From Micavibrio_C sp965231165 (GTDB lineage: Bacteria; Pseudomonadota; Alphaproteobacteria; Micavibrionales; Micavibrionaceae), in contig OZ246421.1 of the NCBI GenBank assembly GCA_965231165.1, positions 620,001-684,000 of the forward strand: a stretch of DNA of 64,000 nucleotides, in the 5' to 3' direction. The translations under genes and the position numbers were made by a program. Shown here in pieces: positions 42,910 through 52,549 of the stretch. Each line of letters opens with the position of its first letter. Positions within the stretch are counted from its first letter, which is position 1. A model generated the notes under the pieces. The model was not told the origin of the DNA and made no database searches. It saw only the letters and a program-made list of their open reading frames with translations.

Positions 42910-44604
42910 ATGGCGCCCAAGGCCCCCAAGCAGGATATCGGGTTAGACCCGAAGCAAATCTATTTCATTCCCCTCGGCGGGAGTGAGCAGTTTGGCGTCA
43001 ATTTCAATCTCTATGCGCATGACGGCAAATGGCTGGCGGTCGATTGCGGCATGGGCTTTGCCGATGAAAGATTACCGGGCATTGATATTGTTCTGCCTGA
43101 CCCCTCCTTTATTGAGCCATACAAGAATGATCTTTGCGCGCTGGTGATTACCCACGCGCATGAAGATCATATCGGGGCGGTGGCCCATTTGTGGCCGCGC
43201 CTGAAATGCCCCATTTATTGCACCGAATTCACGGCATCGGTGATGAAGCGCAAACTTGATGAAGTCATGGCCAGCCGCGAGGCGGTAGTGAATATTGTCA
43301 ATCCGGGTGCGGGCGTGAATGTGGGGCCGTTCAGGCTTGAGTTTATTCAAGTGTCGCATTCCGTCCCTGATACGGCGGCTTTGCTGATTGAGACCAAGGC
43401 CGGGCGTGTGCTGCATAGTGGTGACTGGAATCTCGATCCGACGCCTGTGCTGGGCGAGCCTACGGACGAGGAGGCCTTGAAGAAAATCGGTGCCAAGGGT
43501 GTTCTGGCCTATATCGGCGATTCCACGAATGCCGAAGTGCCGGGGCGCACGGGTTCCGAGAAAGAAGTGGAAGAAGGGCTGGCGAAAGTGTTCGCCGGTT
43601 GCAAGGGCCGGATCGGCGTGACCGTGTTTGCCTCCAACATTGCGCGTGTGCAGAGTATTGTGAAGGCCGCCAAGGCTTGCGACCGTAAGGTGGCGCTGGT
43701 AGGGCGGTCTCTGCATTCGATGGTGTCTTCGGCGGTTGATTGCGGTTATCTGCGCGATGTTCCTGATTTTGTCAGTGAAGAGGAAATCGGTTATCTACCG
43801 GATGAGAAACAGGTGATGATTGTCACCGGATCGCAGGGCGAAGCGCGGGCAGCACTGGCGCGGATTGCGCGGGGTGATCATCAGGACATCGTTTTCGGAC
43901 GTGGTGATACGGTTATTTTCTCTTCCCGCGCCATTCCGGGCAATGAAAAAGAAATCAATACCGTGCGTAATAATTTAAGTGCTTCCGGTGTGCAGGTTAT
44001 TTCTCCGAACGATACGCCTCATACTATCCATGTATCGGGGCATCCGTGCCGTGGCGAAATCGTCGATATGCTGAGCTGGGTTAAGCCGAAACTGGTTGTG
44101 CCTGTACACGGCGAACGCGTTATGCTGGAGGCACAGGCCGAACTGGCGCGCAGCTGTCAGGTGCCGCATGTGATCGTGCCGAGTAACGGTTCGGTGATCT
44201 GTTTGGGGCCAGCCACACCTGAAATTGTCGATCATGTGCAGACGGGATTGCTGGCGGTTGAGAAGACGCGGATTATCGATGCCAACCATTCCTCGATTAC
44301 CGAGCGCCGGAAATTGCAATTCAGCGGCACGGTGCATGTGACACTGGTTTTGAATGCGCGGGGCGATCTGATTGCTGATCCGCAGGTGACGACGGTGGGT
44401 CTGATTGATGAGGACAGGCAAGAAGAAAAGAAAATCCTGCGTGAACTGCTGGAAGAGATTGAAGATACGCTGGCCGATATGGAACGCAATGATTTGATGG
44501 ATGATCATGCCGTGCATGAAGAAGTGCGTATTGGCGTGCGCCGTTATATTCAGGTGGTCCTGGCCATGAAGCCAAAAACGACAGTGCATGTGGTGCGGGT
44601 ATGA
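42910..44604 (+). CDS. rnj: Ribonuclease J
   Basis: RNase J is a metallo-beta-lactamase/beta-CASP nuclease that matures rRNA and degrades mRNA from the 5' end or internally. The 564-residue protein has the zinc motif His82-x-His84-x-Asp86-His87 (THAHEDHIG), VSHSVPDTAALLIET and HSGDWNLDPTP with further ligands. It also has the beta-CASP motifs VTGSQGEARAAL, HVSGHPCRGEI and PVHGERVML. The length is normal. It sits in the alphaproteobacterial birA-rnj-DUF1467 arrangement. A far larger relative is encoded at 55078-58425. Confidence 0.95.
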   Translation: MAPKAPKQDIGLDPKQIYFIPLGGSEQFGVNFNLYAHDGKWLAVDCGMGFADERLPGIDIVLPDPSFIEPYKNDLCALVITHAHEDHIGAVAHLWPRLKCPIYCTEFTASVMKRKLDEVMASREAVVNIVNPGAGVNVGPFRLEFIQVSHSVPDTAALLIETKAGRVLHSGDWNLDPTPVLGEPTDEEALKKIGAKGVLAYIGDSTNAEVPGRTGSEKEVEEGLAKVFAGCKGRIGVTVFASNIARVQSIVKAAKACDRKVALVGRSLHSMVSSAVDCGYLRDVPDFVSEEEIGYLPDEKQVMIVTGSQGEARAALARIARGDHQDIVFGRGDTVIFSSRAIPGNEKEINTVRNNLSASGVQVISPNDTPHTIHVSGHPCRGEIVDMLSWVKPKLVVPVHGERVMLEAQAELARSCQVPHVIVPSNGSVICLGPATPEIVDHVQTGLLAVEKTRIIDANHSSITERRKLQFSGTVHVTLVLNARGDLIADPQVTTVGLIDEDRQEEKKILRELLEEIEDTLADMERNDLMDDHAVHEEVRIGVRRYIQVVLAMKPKTTVHVVRV

Positions 44605-44867
44605 GCTGGGTTTCGGGATTGTTCGTTTATTTCATCACGTACTGGACGGTTTTGTTCGCCGTGCTGCCGTGGGGTAACCACGCTGATCCTGCGCCGCAGG
44701 TTGGTCATGCGCCCAGCGCACCGGCTAATCCGCGCCTGAAACAGAAATTTATTGCGACGGGTATCGTTTCGGCCATTATCTGGGTCATTATCTATATACT
44801 GGTTGAAGTCGAAATTATTAACTTTCACGAGGCGGCACGTATGATGTCCGAAGGCGTATCACAATGA
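44601..44867 (+). CDS. DUF1467 family membrane protein
   Basis: This 88-residue protein matches the alphaproteobacterial DUF1467 pattern: two helices (FVYFITYWTVLFAVLPWG near the start and TGIVSAIIWVIIYILVEVEII later) around a Pro-rich linker. The function is not known for the family. It overlaps rnj and the next gene by 4 bases each, so translation is tightly coupled. The usual neighbours are rnj and proS, as here. Confidence 0.82.
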   Translation: MSWVSGLFVYFITYWTVLFAVLPWGNHADPAPQVGHAPSAPANPRLKQKFIATGIVSAIIWVIIYILVEVEIINFHEAARMMSEGVSQ

Positions 44868-45457
44868 AAAAATCAGTTCTGACGATCCTGCTTTTGATGG
44901 CTTCAGCTTTTCCGGCGTATGCGCAGAACGAACCGGCGCTGTGCCAGTTGCGCGCACAGCATGTGGCGCGTACCGATGTGGCCTATAAACCGGGGGTAGA
45001 TGTTAAGGGTAATCCGGTTGTGCCCGCCGACGTCAATGCTGTGCCGTCGATGGTGCCGGATATTGTCCGCATTCCGATGACGGTGGAGTTGGCAAAGTAT
45101 ATGGACATCATGCCGAAGGGTGTGGAGTTGAAGGCCGGTGTGGGCATGATTGAAATCTTTAAGGATGGCCGTGTGGCGTATAACGGTCTGGATATTTCCA
45201 GTCAGATCGCTACCCTGTGCGATGATAAAGTGCCGGGGCAAACGCCTGCTGTCGTGCCTGCTGCTGCCACCGCACCTGCGGCTGTGTTGCCACCACAGAC
45301 ATTGGGACAGATTACGGTTCCTGCGCCTGTTGTTCCTGCGACACCGGAAGTTCCGCAAGTGGAGGCTCCTGCAGCGCCAGCGGCGGCGCAGCCGGATGAG
45401 CGCACGAATGCGGATCTGGAAAAAGACGATAAAATTATCTGGGGTGAAGGAAACTGA
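44864..45457 (+). CDS. Hypothetical periplasmic protein, Pro/Ala-rich tail
   Basis: I do not recognise a domain in this 197-residue protein. A signal peptide (KKSVLTILLLMASAFPAYA) precedes a small compact region with CQLRAQHVARTDVAYKPGVDVKGN, VPIMTVEL-type strands and ISSQIATLCDD. A long Pro/Ala/Val/Thr-rich linker of about 55 residues follows, then the end ADLEKDDKIIWGEGN. The tail suggests an extended periplasmic linker or wall-spanning segment. Two cysteines may form a disulfide. It is coupled by a 4-base overlap to DUF1467 and precedes proS by 1 base. Confidence 0.7.
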   Translation: MKKSVLTILLLMASAFPAYAQNEPALCQLRAQHVARTDVAYKPGVDVKGNPVVPADVNAVPSMVPDIVRIPMTVELAKYMDIMPKGVELKAGVGMIEIFKDGRVAYNGLDISSQIATLCDDKVPGQTPAVVPAAATAPAAVLPPQTLGQITVPAPVVPATPEVPQVEAPAAPAAAQPDERTNADLEKDDKIIWGEGN

Positions 45458-45458
45458 T

Positions 45459-46943
45459 ATGACAGCGCAGGCACAAAAAAACGAGCAGAAGAAGAACGCC
45501 AAGACTGCGATTACGCCTACGCGTGAGGAAAATTTTCCGGAATGGTATCAGGGCGTAATCAAGGCGGCTGATCTGTCGGAGAATTCTCCCGTACGTGGTT
45601 GTATGGTGATCAAGCCGTATGGTTATGCGCTGTGGGAGAATATTCAGCGGGCGCTGGATGACAGGATCAAGGCGGAGGGTGTGCAGAACGCCTATTTCCC
45701 GCTGTTGATCCCCCTGTCATTTATCAGCCGGGAAGCCGAGCATATTGACGGTTTTGCCAAAGAATGTGCCGTGGTGACACACCACAGGCTGGAACAAGGC
45801 CCGGATGGCGGGTTGATTCCGGCGCCGGATTCCAAACTGGAGGAGCCGTTTATCATTCGCCCGACATCGGAAACGATCATCGGTGACTCGATGGCGAAAT
45901 GGGTGCAGTCTTACCGCGATCTGCCGTTGCTGCTGAACCAGTGGGCAAACGTGATGCGTTGGGAAATGCGTCCGCGCATGTTTTTGCGGACAACGGAATT
46001 CTTGTGGCAGGAGGGGCATAATGCCTTCGCCACCGCCGAGGAGGCGCATGAAGATGCGATGAAGATGCTGGGTGTCTATAACGACATTTACGAGAATTTT
46101 CTGGCGATTGGCGGTGTTCAGGGTGAGAAGACCGCCGATGAGCGTTTCCCCGGCGCCGATCATACCTACACGATTGAAGGCATGATGCAGGACGGGAAGG
46201 CCATTCAGCTTTGCACTTCGCACAATCTGGGTCAGCATTTCTCCAAATCGTTTAATATCCAATATCAGGGCACGGACGGGCAGCAGCATCTGTGCCATAC
46301 GACGTCATGGGGCTTTACGACCCGTTCCATCGGCGGGCTGATCATGTCTCACGCGGATGATGACGGGATGGTGATGCCGCCAAAAATCGCGCCTCATCAA
46401 GTGGAGATTATTCCGATTGTGAAGGATGACGGTTCTGCTGTTTTCGAACATTGCAAACAACTGGCTGCGCGTCTGAAAGCACAGGGTATTCGTGTGCGGC
46501 TGGATGCATCGGATGCGCGTTCTTCTGATAAGATGTGGAATGCGATCAAGAAGGGTGTGCCGCTGCGCGTGGAAATCGGACAGCGTGAAATGGATGAGGG
46601 CAAGCTTACCTATGTCCGCCGTGATATTGGCAAGGATTCCAAGACGGTTGTTTCCGGCGATGAATTCGTCAACACGGTGCAGTCGGTTCTGGATAAAATG
46701 CAGGCCGATATGCTGAAGCGCAATAAAGATTATTGCCGTGCGAATATTCAGGATGTGAAAACGCTGGCAGATGTCGATGCCTTTTATAAGGGCGGCGGGT
46801 TTGGCCTGTGCCGGATTGATAGCGATGTGACACAGAAAGATCCGGAAGGCATGAAAAAACTGAAAACCGAGCATTCATTATCGCAGCGTTGCCTGCCGTT
46901 TGAGAATGAAGGCACAAAGGTTCTGATCGGGAAATCGTATTAA
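45459..46943 (+). CDS. proS: Prolyl-tRNA synthetase, type 3 (archaeal/eukaryotic style)
   Basis: ProRS charges tRNA-Pro. The 494-residue protein has the class II motifs RWEMRPRMFLRTTEFLWQEGHN (motif 2) and GFTTRSIGGLIMSHADDDG-type motif 3, with the anticodon domain starting at APHQVEIIPI. It lacks the bacterial insertion (editing) domain between motifs 2 and 3. Like archaeal, eukaryotic, Mycoplasma and Thermus enzymes it has an extra C-terminal zinc-like domain and ends in Tyr (GKSY). Most alphaproteobacteria have the short bacterial-type enzyme instead. ATG 45459 has AAGGAAA upstream. It overlaps lolC by one base. Confidence 0.93.
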   Translation: MTAQAQKNEQKKNAKTAITPTREENFPEWYQGVIKAADLSENSPVRGCMVIKPYGYALWENIQRALDDRIKAEGVQNAYFPLLIPLSFISREAEHIDGFAKECAVVTHHRLEQGPDGGLIPAPDSKLEEPFIIRPTSETIIGDSMAKWVQSYRDLPLLLNQWANVMRWEMRPRMFLRTTEFLWQEGHNAFATAEEAHEDAMKMLGVYNDIYENFLAIGGVQGEKTADERFPGADHTYTIEGMMQDGKAIQLCTSHNLGQHFSKSFNIQYQGTDGQQHLCHTTSWGFTTRSIGGLIMSHADDDGMVMPPKIAPHQVEIIPIVKDDGSAVFEHCKQLAARLKAQGIRVRLDASDARSSDKMWNAIKKGVPLRVEIGQREMDEGKLTYVRRDIGKDSKTVVSGDEFVNTVQSVLDKMQADMLKRNKDYCRANIQDVKTLADVDAFYKGGGFGLCRIDSDVTQKDPEGMKKLKTEHSLSQRCLPFENEGTKVLIGKSY

Positions 46944-48181
46944 TGTTCTCACCGTTTGAATTCATGCTGGCTGGTCGTTATTTGCGGGCGCGCAAGGCGG
47001 AAGGCTTTGTGTCCGTTATTGCGGGTTTTTCGTTCCTCGGGATTATGCTCGGAGTGGCGACGCTGATTATCGTGATGTCGGTGATGAATGGTTTCCGGCA
47101 TGAATTGATTACGCGCATTCTCGGTTTAAATGGTCATTTAAGCATTTATGCCAGTACGCCGCTGACGGATTATAACGCGATGTCGTTGCGGCTGGAGGAG
47201 CTGGAAGGGATTGTTTCTGTTTCCCCGATGATCGAGGGGCAGGTGCTGGTGACCAGTAACGGCCATTCTTCCGGCGCGCTGGCGCGGGGTATGCGTCAGA
47301 GCGATCTGGCACGTAAACCTATTCTATCGACCTCGATTATCGATGGTGATATGGCGAACTTCACGGATTTCAATGTCGCTATCGGTACCAAGTTGGCGCA
47401 GAAATTCGGTTTGGTGGTGGGCGATCCGATTACGCTGGTGTCGCCGAAAACGAAGCCGGGACCGTTCGGCGGGATGCCTGTCAGCCGTACATTTACCGTA
47501 GGGCTGATTTTCGATGTCGGTATGTTTGAATATGACAGCGGTTTTGTGTTTATGCCGCTGGATACCGCACAGATATTTTTCCAGACGCCGCAGGGTGTGT
47601 CCTCGCTAGAGGTGGTTACCGAAAACCCTGCTGATATTGCTGATAGCCGCCGCCGAATTCAGACGGCTGTGGACGGACAGGCCGGGGTTTATGACTGGCG
47701 CGATATGAACGGCAGTTTCTTTACGGCGTTGCAGGTGGAACGGAATGTGATGTTCCTGATCCTGACCATGATTATTCTGGTGGCGGCGTTCAATATCATT
47801 TCATCGATGATTATGCTGGTGAAAGACAAGGGGCGCGATATTGCGATTATGCGCACGATGGGTGCCACGCGCGGCAGCATGATGCGCATTTTCATGATGA
47901 CGGGTGCCAGTATCGGTATTATCGGCACCGGGGTTGGGGCGCTGGCGGGGATTTTGTTCGCGCTGAATATCGAAAGCATACGTCAGTCTATTCAGGCGTT
48001 GTCTGGCACGGAATTATTCTCTGAGGAGATTTATTTCCTTTCTAAATTGCCCGCGATTGTGGAATGGGACGAAGTATTTTTGATTGTCGGCATGGCGTTC
48101 ATTCTGTCCATTCTGGCGACGATTTATCCGGCATGGCGCGCCGCGCGTCTCGATCCGGTGGAGGCCTTACGCTATGAATAA
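46943..48181 (+). CDS. lolC: Lipoprotein-releasing system permease (LolC/E)
   Basis: This is the inner-membrane component that, with LolD, extracts mature lipoproteins and hands them to LolA. The 412-residue protein has one N-terminal helix (ILGIMLGVATLIIVMSVMNGF region), a large periplasmic domain, and three C-terminal FtsX-type helices with KDKGRDIAIMRTMGATRGSMM and ATIYPAWRAARLDPVEALRYE. There is only one permease gene, so a homodimer is expected, as in many alphaproteobacteria. It overlaps proS by one base and lolD by 8. Confidence 0.93.
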   Translation: MFSPFEFMLAGRYLRARKAEGFVSVIAGFSFLGIMLGVATLIIVMSVMNGFRHELITRILGLNGHLSIYASTPLTDYNAMSLRLEELEGIVSVSPMIEGQVLVTSNGHSSGALARGMRQSDLARKPILSTSIIDGDMANFTDFNVAIGTKLAQKFGLVVGDPITLVSPKTKPGPFGGMPVSRTFTVGLIFDVGMFEYDSGFVFMPLDTAQIFFQTPQGVSSLEVVTENPADIADSRRRIQTAVDGQAGVYDWRDMNGSFFTALQVERNVMFLILTMIILVAAFNIISSMIMLVKDKGRDIAIMRTMGATRGSMMRIFMMTGASIGIIGTGVGALAGILFALNIESIRQSIQALSGTELFSEEIYFLSKLPAIVEWDEVFLIVGMAFILSILATIYPAWRAARLDPVEALRYE

Positions 48182-48890
48182 CGTATCTGCGATCAAGCCG
48201 GTGACGATGCCGGGCCAGAAATTGCTGGAAGTCCACGGGCTGGAGCGTACTTTCACGCAGGGCGGTGAAACGCTGACCGTGCTGAAAGACCTGAGTCTGT
48301 CGATTGATAAGGGTGAGATGGTGGCGCTGGTTGGGCCCAGTGGTGCGGGTAAATCGACATTGTTGCAGATGATCGGTTTGCTGGATTCACCGACGGCGGG
48401 CACTATCATCATTAATGGTCAGCAGGTCACAGGTCAGAATGAACGTCAACGCACAATGCTGCGCCGTGAATTCATTGGTTTTGTTTATCAGTTCCATTAT
48501 CTGCTGCCAGAATTTTCAGCGCTGGAAAATGTAGTGCTGCCGCAGATGATTGCCGGGAAATCGCGCGAGGAAGCGCGTGAATATGCGACGAAGTTGCTGA
48601 CGGCATTGGGATTGGCGCAGCGTCTGGAGCACCGTCCGGCGCGTTTGTCTGGTGGTGAACAGCAGCGCGTGGCGATTGCCCGGGCGCTGGCGAATAACCC
48701 AAAGCTATTGCTGGCGGATGAGCCAACAGGAAATCTTGATCCAAACACGGCATCGGACGTTTTTGAAATTCTGGTTGAATTGGTCAAGACCACAGGTATT
48801 GGCGCGATTGTCGCGACGCACAACCTTGATCTGGCTGAGAAGATGGACCGGATTTTTGAATTGAAGGGCGGGAAGCTGCTGGTTTATTAG
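48174..48890 (+). CDS. lolD: Lipoprotein-releasing system ATPase LolD
   Basis: LolD powers lipoprotein release. The 238-residue ABC protein has Walker A GPSGAGKST at residues 54-62, the Q-loop region FVYQFHYLLPEFSALENV, the signature LSGGEQQRVAIARAL near 153 and Walker B LLLADEPTGNLD. The start at 48174, inside the end of lolC, gives the family length and a MNNVSAIKPV N-terminus. It is the last gene before a short heptamer repeat and dnaE. Confidence 0.95.
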   Translation: MNNVSAIKPVTMPGQKLLEVHGLERTFTQGGETLTVLKDLSLSIDKGEMVALVGPSGAGKSTLLQMIGLLDSPTAGTIIINGQQVTGQNERQRTMLRREFIGFVYQFHYLLPEFSALENVVLPQMIAGKSREEAREYATKLLTALGLAQRLEHRPARLSGGEQQRVAIARALANNPKLLLADEPTGNLDPNTASDVFEILVELVKTTGIGAIVATHNLDLAEKMDRIFELKGGKLLVY

Positions 48891-48893
48891 GGA

Positions 48894-48928
48894 GTGATTA
48901 GTGATTAGTGATTAGTGATTAGTGATTA
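48894..48928 (+). repeat. Tandem heptamer (GTGATTA)x5 before dnaE
   Basis: Five exact copies of GTGATTA follow the lolD stop. The downstream CTAATAACTCATCACTCATGAC is a rough inverted copy, so an imperfect hairpin can form just before the dnaE start codon at 48955. Confidence 0.95.
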
Positions 48929-48954
48929 GACGTGTTTCTAATAACTCATCACTC

Positions 48955-51900
48955 ATGACTAATAACTTTATTCATCTGCACACGCATTCTGCCTATTCAC
49001 TGGCGGAAGGGGCGATCAAGACCAAGGCGATCATCAAGCTCTGCCAGCAATATGACATGCCTGCGGTGGCGGTGACGGATACCGGAAATCTGTTTGGCGC
49101 GCTGGAGTTTGCGATGGAGGCGGCCAAGGGCGGGTTGCAACCCATCATCGGTTGTCAGGTGCAACTGGGTCTTGAGGGGCATCAGCTTGTGCTGCTGGCG
49201 CAGACAGAAGAAGGTTACCGCAATCTGTGCATTCTGGTCAGCCGTTCCTTTATGGAGGTTGAGGCCAATGTTCAACCGCATATCGACTGGGACAAGCTGG
49301 AAGCGCGTAGCCAGGGCCTGATCTGTCTGACGGGCGGGATGAAGGGGACGGTGGGGCAATATCTTCTGCACAACCAGCCCAAGCAGGCCGAGGAAGCTAC
49401 CAAGCGGCTGAAGAAAATTTTCAAAAATCGTCTGTATATAGAATTGCAGCGTCATAACCTGCCCGATGAAGACCGGATCGAGGAGGGGCTGATTGATCTG
49501 GCCTATAAACATGATATTCCGCTGGTGGCGACGAATGATTGCTATTTCTCCGAGCGTGGCATGTATGAGGCGCATGATGCGCTGTTATGTATCGCTGAAG
49601 GGCGCTATGTGACGGAATCAGACCGCCGTAAGGCGACGCCGGAGCATTACTTTAAACCGGCTGAGGAAATGGTGGAGTTGTTTGCTGATCTGCCCGAAGC
49701 GATCAATAACACGGTCGTGATTGCGCAGCGTTGCCGTTATCTGCTGAAACCGATTGATCCGATGCTGCCGCCGTTTAAAACAGAAAGCGGGCGCAGCGAA
49801 ACCGATGAACTGGTGGCGCAGTCGCATGAGGGGCTGGAATGGCGGCTGCAGAATTTCGTCTATACCGAGGGTATGGATGAGGCGGCGCGGGCGGAAGCGG
49901 CCAAGCCTTACCGTGATCGTCTGGAATTTGAGTTGAATACCATCATCAAGATGGGGTTTCCCGGTTACTTCCTGATCGTTTCCGATTTTATCAAATGGGC
50001 GAAGGACAATAATATTCCGGTGGGGCCGGGACGGGGTTCGGGTGCTGGTTCGGTTGTGGCGTGGGCGCTGAAGATTACCGACCTTGACCCGTTGCGTTTT
50101 AACTTGCTGTTCGAACGTTTTCTGAACCCGGAACGTGTGTCGATGCCGGACTTTGACGTCGATTTTTGTCAGGACCGCCGCGATGAAGTCATTCAATATG
50201 TGCGCCGCCGCTACGGCAATGACCGCGTGGCGCAGATTATTACCTTTGGTCAATTAAAGGCGCGCGCTGTGGTGCGCGACGTGGGTCGTGTTTTGCAACT
50301 GCCGTATGGGCAGGTAGACCGCATCGCCAAGATGATTCCGAACAATCCGGCGAATCCGGTTACTCTGGAAGAAGCGCTGGAGCAGGACGCCGATTTGCGG
50401 GCGGAGCGCGACCGCGAGGAAACTACCAGTAAGCTGATTGATATTGCGTTACAGCTTGAAGGGCTTTACCGCCATGCCTCGACCCATGCGGCGGGTGTGG
50501 TGATCAGCGGCATGCCGCTCGAAGAATTGCTGCCGCTTTACCGCGATCCGTCGTCGGACATGCCGGTGACGCAGTTCAACATGAAATATATCGAACAGGC
50601 TGGTCTGCTGAAGTTCGACTTCCTCGGCCTGAAAACCATGACTGTGGTGCAGAAGGCGGTCGAATTTATCAAGAAGGCACGAGATGAGGACGTTGATATC
50701 CTGCGGGTGCCGCTGGATGATGAAAAGACATATAAGATACTGAGCGAAGGCAAGACGACCGGTGTGTTCCAGGTGGAAAGTGCGGGCATGCGCGCCACGC
50801 TGATGAGCATGAAGCCCAATCGTTTCGAGGATATCATTGCTCTGGTGGCGCTTTACCGCCCCGGCCCGATGGATAATATTCCGCGCTATATTGAGATCAA
50901 AGAGGGTAAGGTTGAGGCGGATTACATGCATCCGAACCTGAAACCGTACCTCGAAGAAACCTACGGCATCATGGTTTACCAGGAACAGGTGATGCAGGCG
51001 GCACAGGCGCTTTCGGGCTATACGCTCGGTGCTGCCGATTTGTTGCGCCGCGCGATGGGTAAGAAGATTCAAGCCGAGATGGATGCGCAGCGCCAGCAAT
51101 TCGTCGATGGCGCGGTTGCGCATAGTCAGGTGACGCCGCAGCGGGCTTCGGAGATTTTCGACCAGATCGATAAATTCGCCGGGTATGGTTTCAACAAATC
51201 ACACGCGGCGGCTTATGCGCTGATTTCATACTGGACGGGTTGGCTGAAAGCGAATTATCCGGTTGAGTTTATGGCGGCGTCGATGACGCTTGATATGGGT
51301 AACACAGATAAGCTCGCCGTGTTCAAACAGGAACTCGACAAGATGGGCATTCCGCTGCTGCTGCCGGATATCAATCATTCGGAAGTGGAATTCGCGGTGG
51401 AGGGGAATGCTGTGCGCTATGCGCTGGCAGCCCTGAAGGGGATAGGCGCGCAGGCGATGGAAGGTCTGGTCGCCGAACGCCGTGCGAATGGCCCGTATAA
51501 ATCCATGGCTGATCTGGCCAGCCGCATCGATCCGGGGATGATGAACCGTCGGCAATTTGAACAACTGGCCTCCGCCGGGGCGTTTGATAGTTTTGGTATC
51601 AGGCGTTCTCAGGCTCATGGTTCTGCGGAAACTATGCTGCGTCATGCGCAGTCGCTGGCGCAGGAACGTGCCAGCGGTCAGACCAGCCTGTTTGGTGGCC
51701 CTGCGGATTCTGGGCAAAGCCTGATGCCGGAATTGCCCGACGTGCCGGAATGGGACCCGTTGGAAAAATTGTCGCATGAATTCGATGCGGTGGGATTTTA
51801 TCTTTCGGCGCATCCGCTGGATAGCAAGGCCGCGCAGCTTGAGCGCATGAATATTCATACGATTGCCAGCGTAAACGAGATGGTGGCGCGGCAGGGCAGC

Positions 51901-52386
51901 GTCATGGTCGATATGGCGGGCGTTCTGCTGAAAAAGAACATCAAGGTTTCGCAGAAGAGCGGTAATAAATTCGCGTTCCTGCAGCTATCGGATGCCACGG
52001 GTATTTTCGAGGTGATGTTATTTTCCGAAACCTTGAGTCGTGCGCGCGATTATTTGGAGGAAGGTAAAACGCTGTTGCTGAAAGTGATGGCGGAATCGCG
52101 TGACGAGCAAATCCGTTTTACCGCGCAGGATGTGAAGTCGCTGGAGAACGAGCTATCCAATCGCCTGAAGGAAGTTCATATACATATATCGTCTGACAAG
52201 CCGTTGGGCCAACTGGGCCAGTTATTGAAAACCGAGGGGCGGGGCAAGGTGGCGATCAAGGTATTTGTCCCTGTGCGGGCGGGGCTGCTGGCCGAGGTGA
52301 CCCTGCCAGGGCAGTGGAATTTCTCTGCTGCGGCGCGAAATGCCCTGCTGAAATCGACGGGTGTTGAGGGGATTCAGGAGCTGTAG
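48955..52386 (+). CDS. dnaE: DNA polymerase III alpha subunit
   Basis: DnaE is the replicative polymerase catalytic subunit. The 1143-residue protein starts with the PHP domain (FIHLHTHSAYSLAEGA). The catalytic aspartates are Asp401 and Asp403 in PDFDVDFCQDRRDEV, the same numbers as in E. coli. Downstream are the GRGSGAGSVVAWALKITDLDP fingers motif, the HhH region and a C-terminal OB fold. The ATG at 48955 is preferred; a GTG at 48922 lies inside the heptamer repeat and would add eleven residues that the family lacks. There is no clear ribosome site, so translation may depend on the hairpin region or be weak. Confidence 0.96.
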   Translation: MTNNFIHLHTHSAYSLAEGAIKTKAIIKLCQQYDMPAVAVTDTGNLFGALEFAMEAAKGGLQPIIGCQVQLGLEGHQLVLLAQTEEGYRNLCILVSRSFMEVEANVQPHIDWDKLEARSQGLICLTGGMKGTVGQYLLHNQPKQAEEATKRLKKIFKNRLYIELQRHNLPDEDRIEEGLIDLAYKHDIPLVATNDCYFSERGMYEAHDALLCIAEGRYVTESDRRKATPEHYFKPAEEMVELFADLPEAINNTVVIAQRCRYLLKPIDPMLPPFKTESGRSETDELVAQSHEGLEWRLQNFVYTEGMDEAARAEAAKPYRDRLEFELNTIIKMGFPGYFLIVSDFIKWAKDNNIPVGPGRGSGAGSVVAWALKITDLDPLRFNLLFERFLNPERVSMPDFDVDFCQDRRDEVIQYVRRRYGNDRVAQIITFGQLKARAVVRDVGRVLQLPYGQVDRIAKMIPNNPANPVTLEEALEQDADLRAERDREETTSKLIDIALQLEGLYRHASTHAAGVVISGMPLEELLPLYRDPSSDMPVTQFNMKYIEQAGLLKFDFLGLKTMTVVQKAVEFIKKARDEDVDILRVPLDDEKTYKILSEGKTTGVFQVESAGMRATLMSMKPNRFEDIIALVALYRPGPMDNIPRYIEIKEGKVEADYMHPNLKPYLEETYGIMVYQEQVMQAAQALSGYTLGAADLLRRAMGKKIQAEMDAQRQQFVDGAVAHSQVTPQRASEIFDQIDKFAGYGFNKSHAAAYALISYWTGWLKANYPVEFMAASMTLDMGNTDKLAVFKQELDKMGIPLLLPDINHSEVEFAVEGNAVRYALAALKGIGAQAMEGLVAERRANGPYKSMADLASRIDPGMMNRRQFEQLASAGAFDSFGIRRSQAHGSAETMLRHAQSLAQERASGQTSLFGGPADSGQSLMPELPDVPEWDPLEKLSHEFDAVGFYLSAHPLDSKAAQLERMNIHTIASVNEMVARQGSVMVDMAGVLLKKNIKVSQKSGNKFAFLQLSDATGIFEVMLFSETLSRARDYLEEGKTLLLKVMAESRDEQIRFTAQDVKSLENELSNRLKEVHIHISSDKPLGQLGQLLKTEGRGKVAIKVFVPVRAGLLAEVTLPGQWNFSAAARNALLKSTGVEGIQEL

Positions 52387-52487
52387 GTCTCTAATTTTCT
52401 TAAATCTCAATCTTTACTTATTTTTTTAATGCCTATTCCCCCTTTGGATTTTTCTGGAGAAAAAGACCATACAGGGTGAATCGTTTG

Positions 52488-52516
52488 TTGCGGGTTTCGG
52501 CGGGCTTTCCTATACT
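52488..52516 (+). promoter_or_regulatory. Candidate promoter of the three-gene cassette
   Basis: TTGCGG and TATACT are separated by 17 bases, about 35 bases upstream of a small leader ORF. The -10 is near consensus and the -35 is only partial. The 100-base T-rich stretch after dnaE (52387-52480) lies just upstream and has no clear terminator hairpin. Confidence 0.45.
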
Positions 52517-52549
52517 CCGTTTAAATCTGACATATCGATGGGAAGTGGC

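Noticed and set aside
45150..45458. Upstream extension of proS
   Set aside because: It reads another frame of the secreted-protein gene; the ATG at 45459 has the ribosome site and the family start.
48894..48928. CRISPR-like repeat
   Set aside because: The unit is only seven bases, with no spacers and no cas genes nearby.
48922..48954. GTG start for dnaE inside the heptamer repeat
   Set aside because: It would translate the repeat and adds residues not seen in the family; ATG 48955 fits the PHP domain start.
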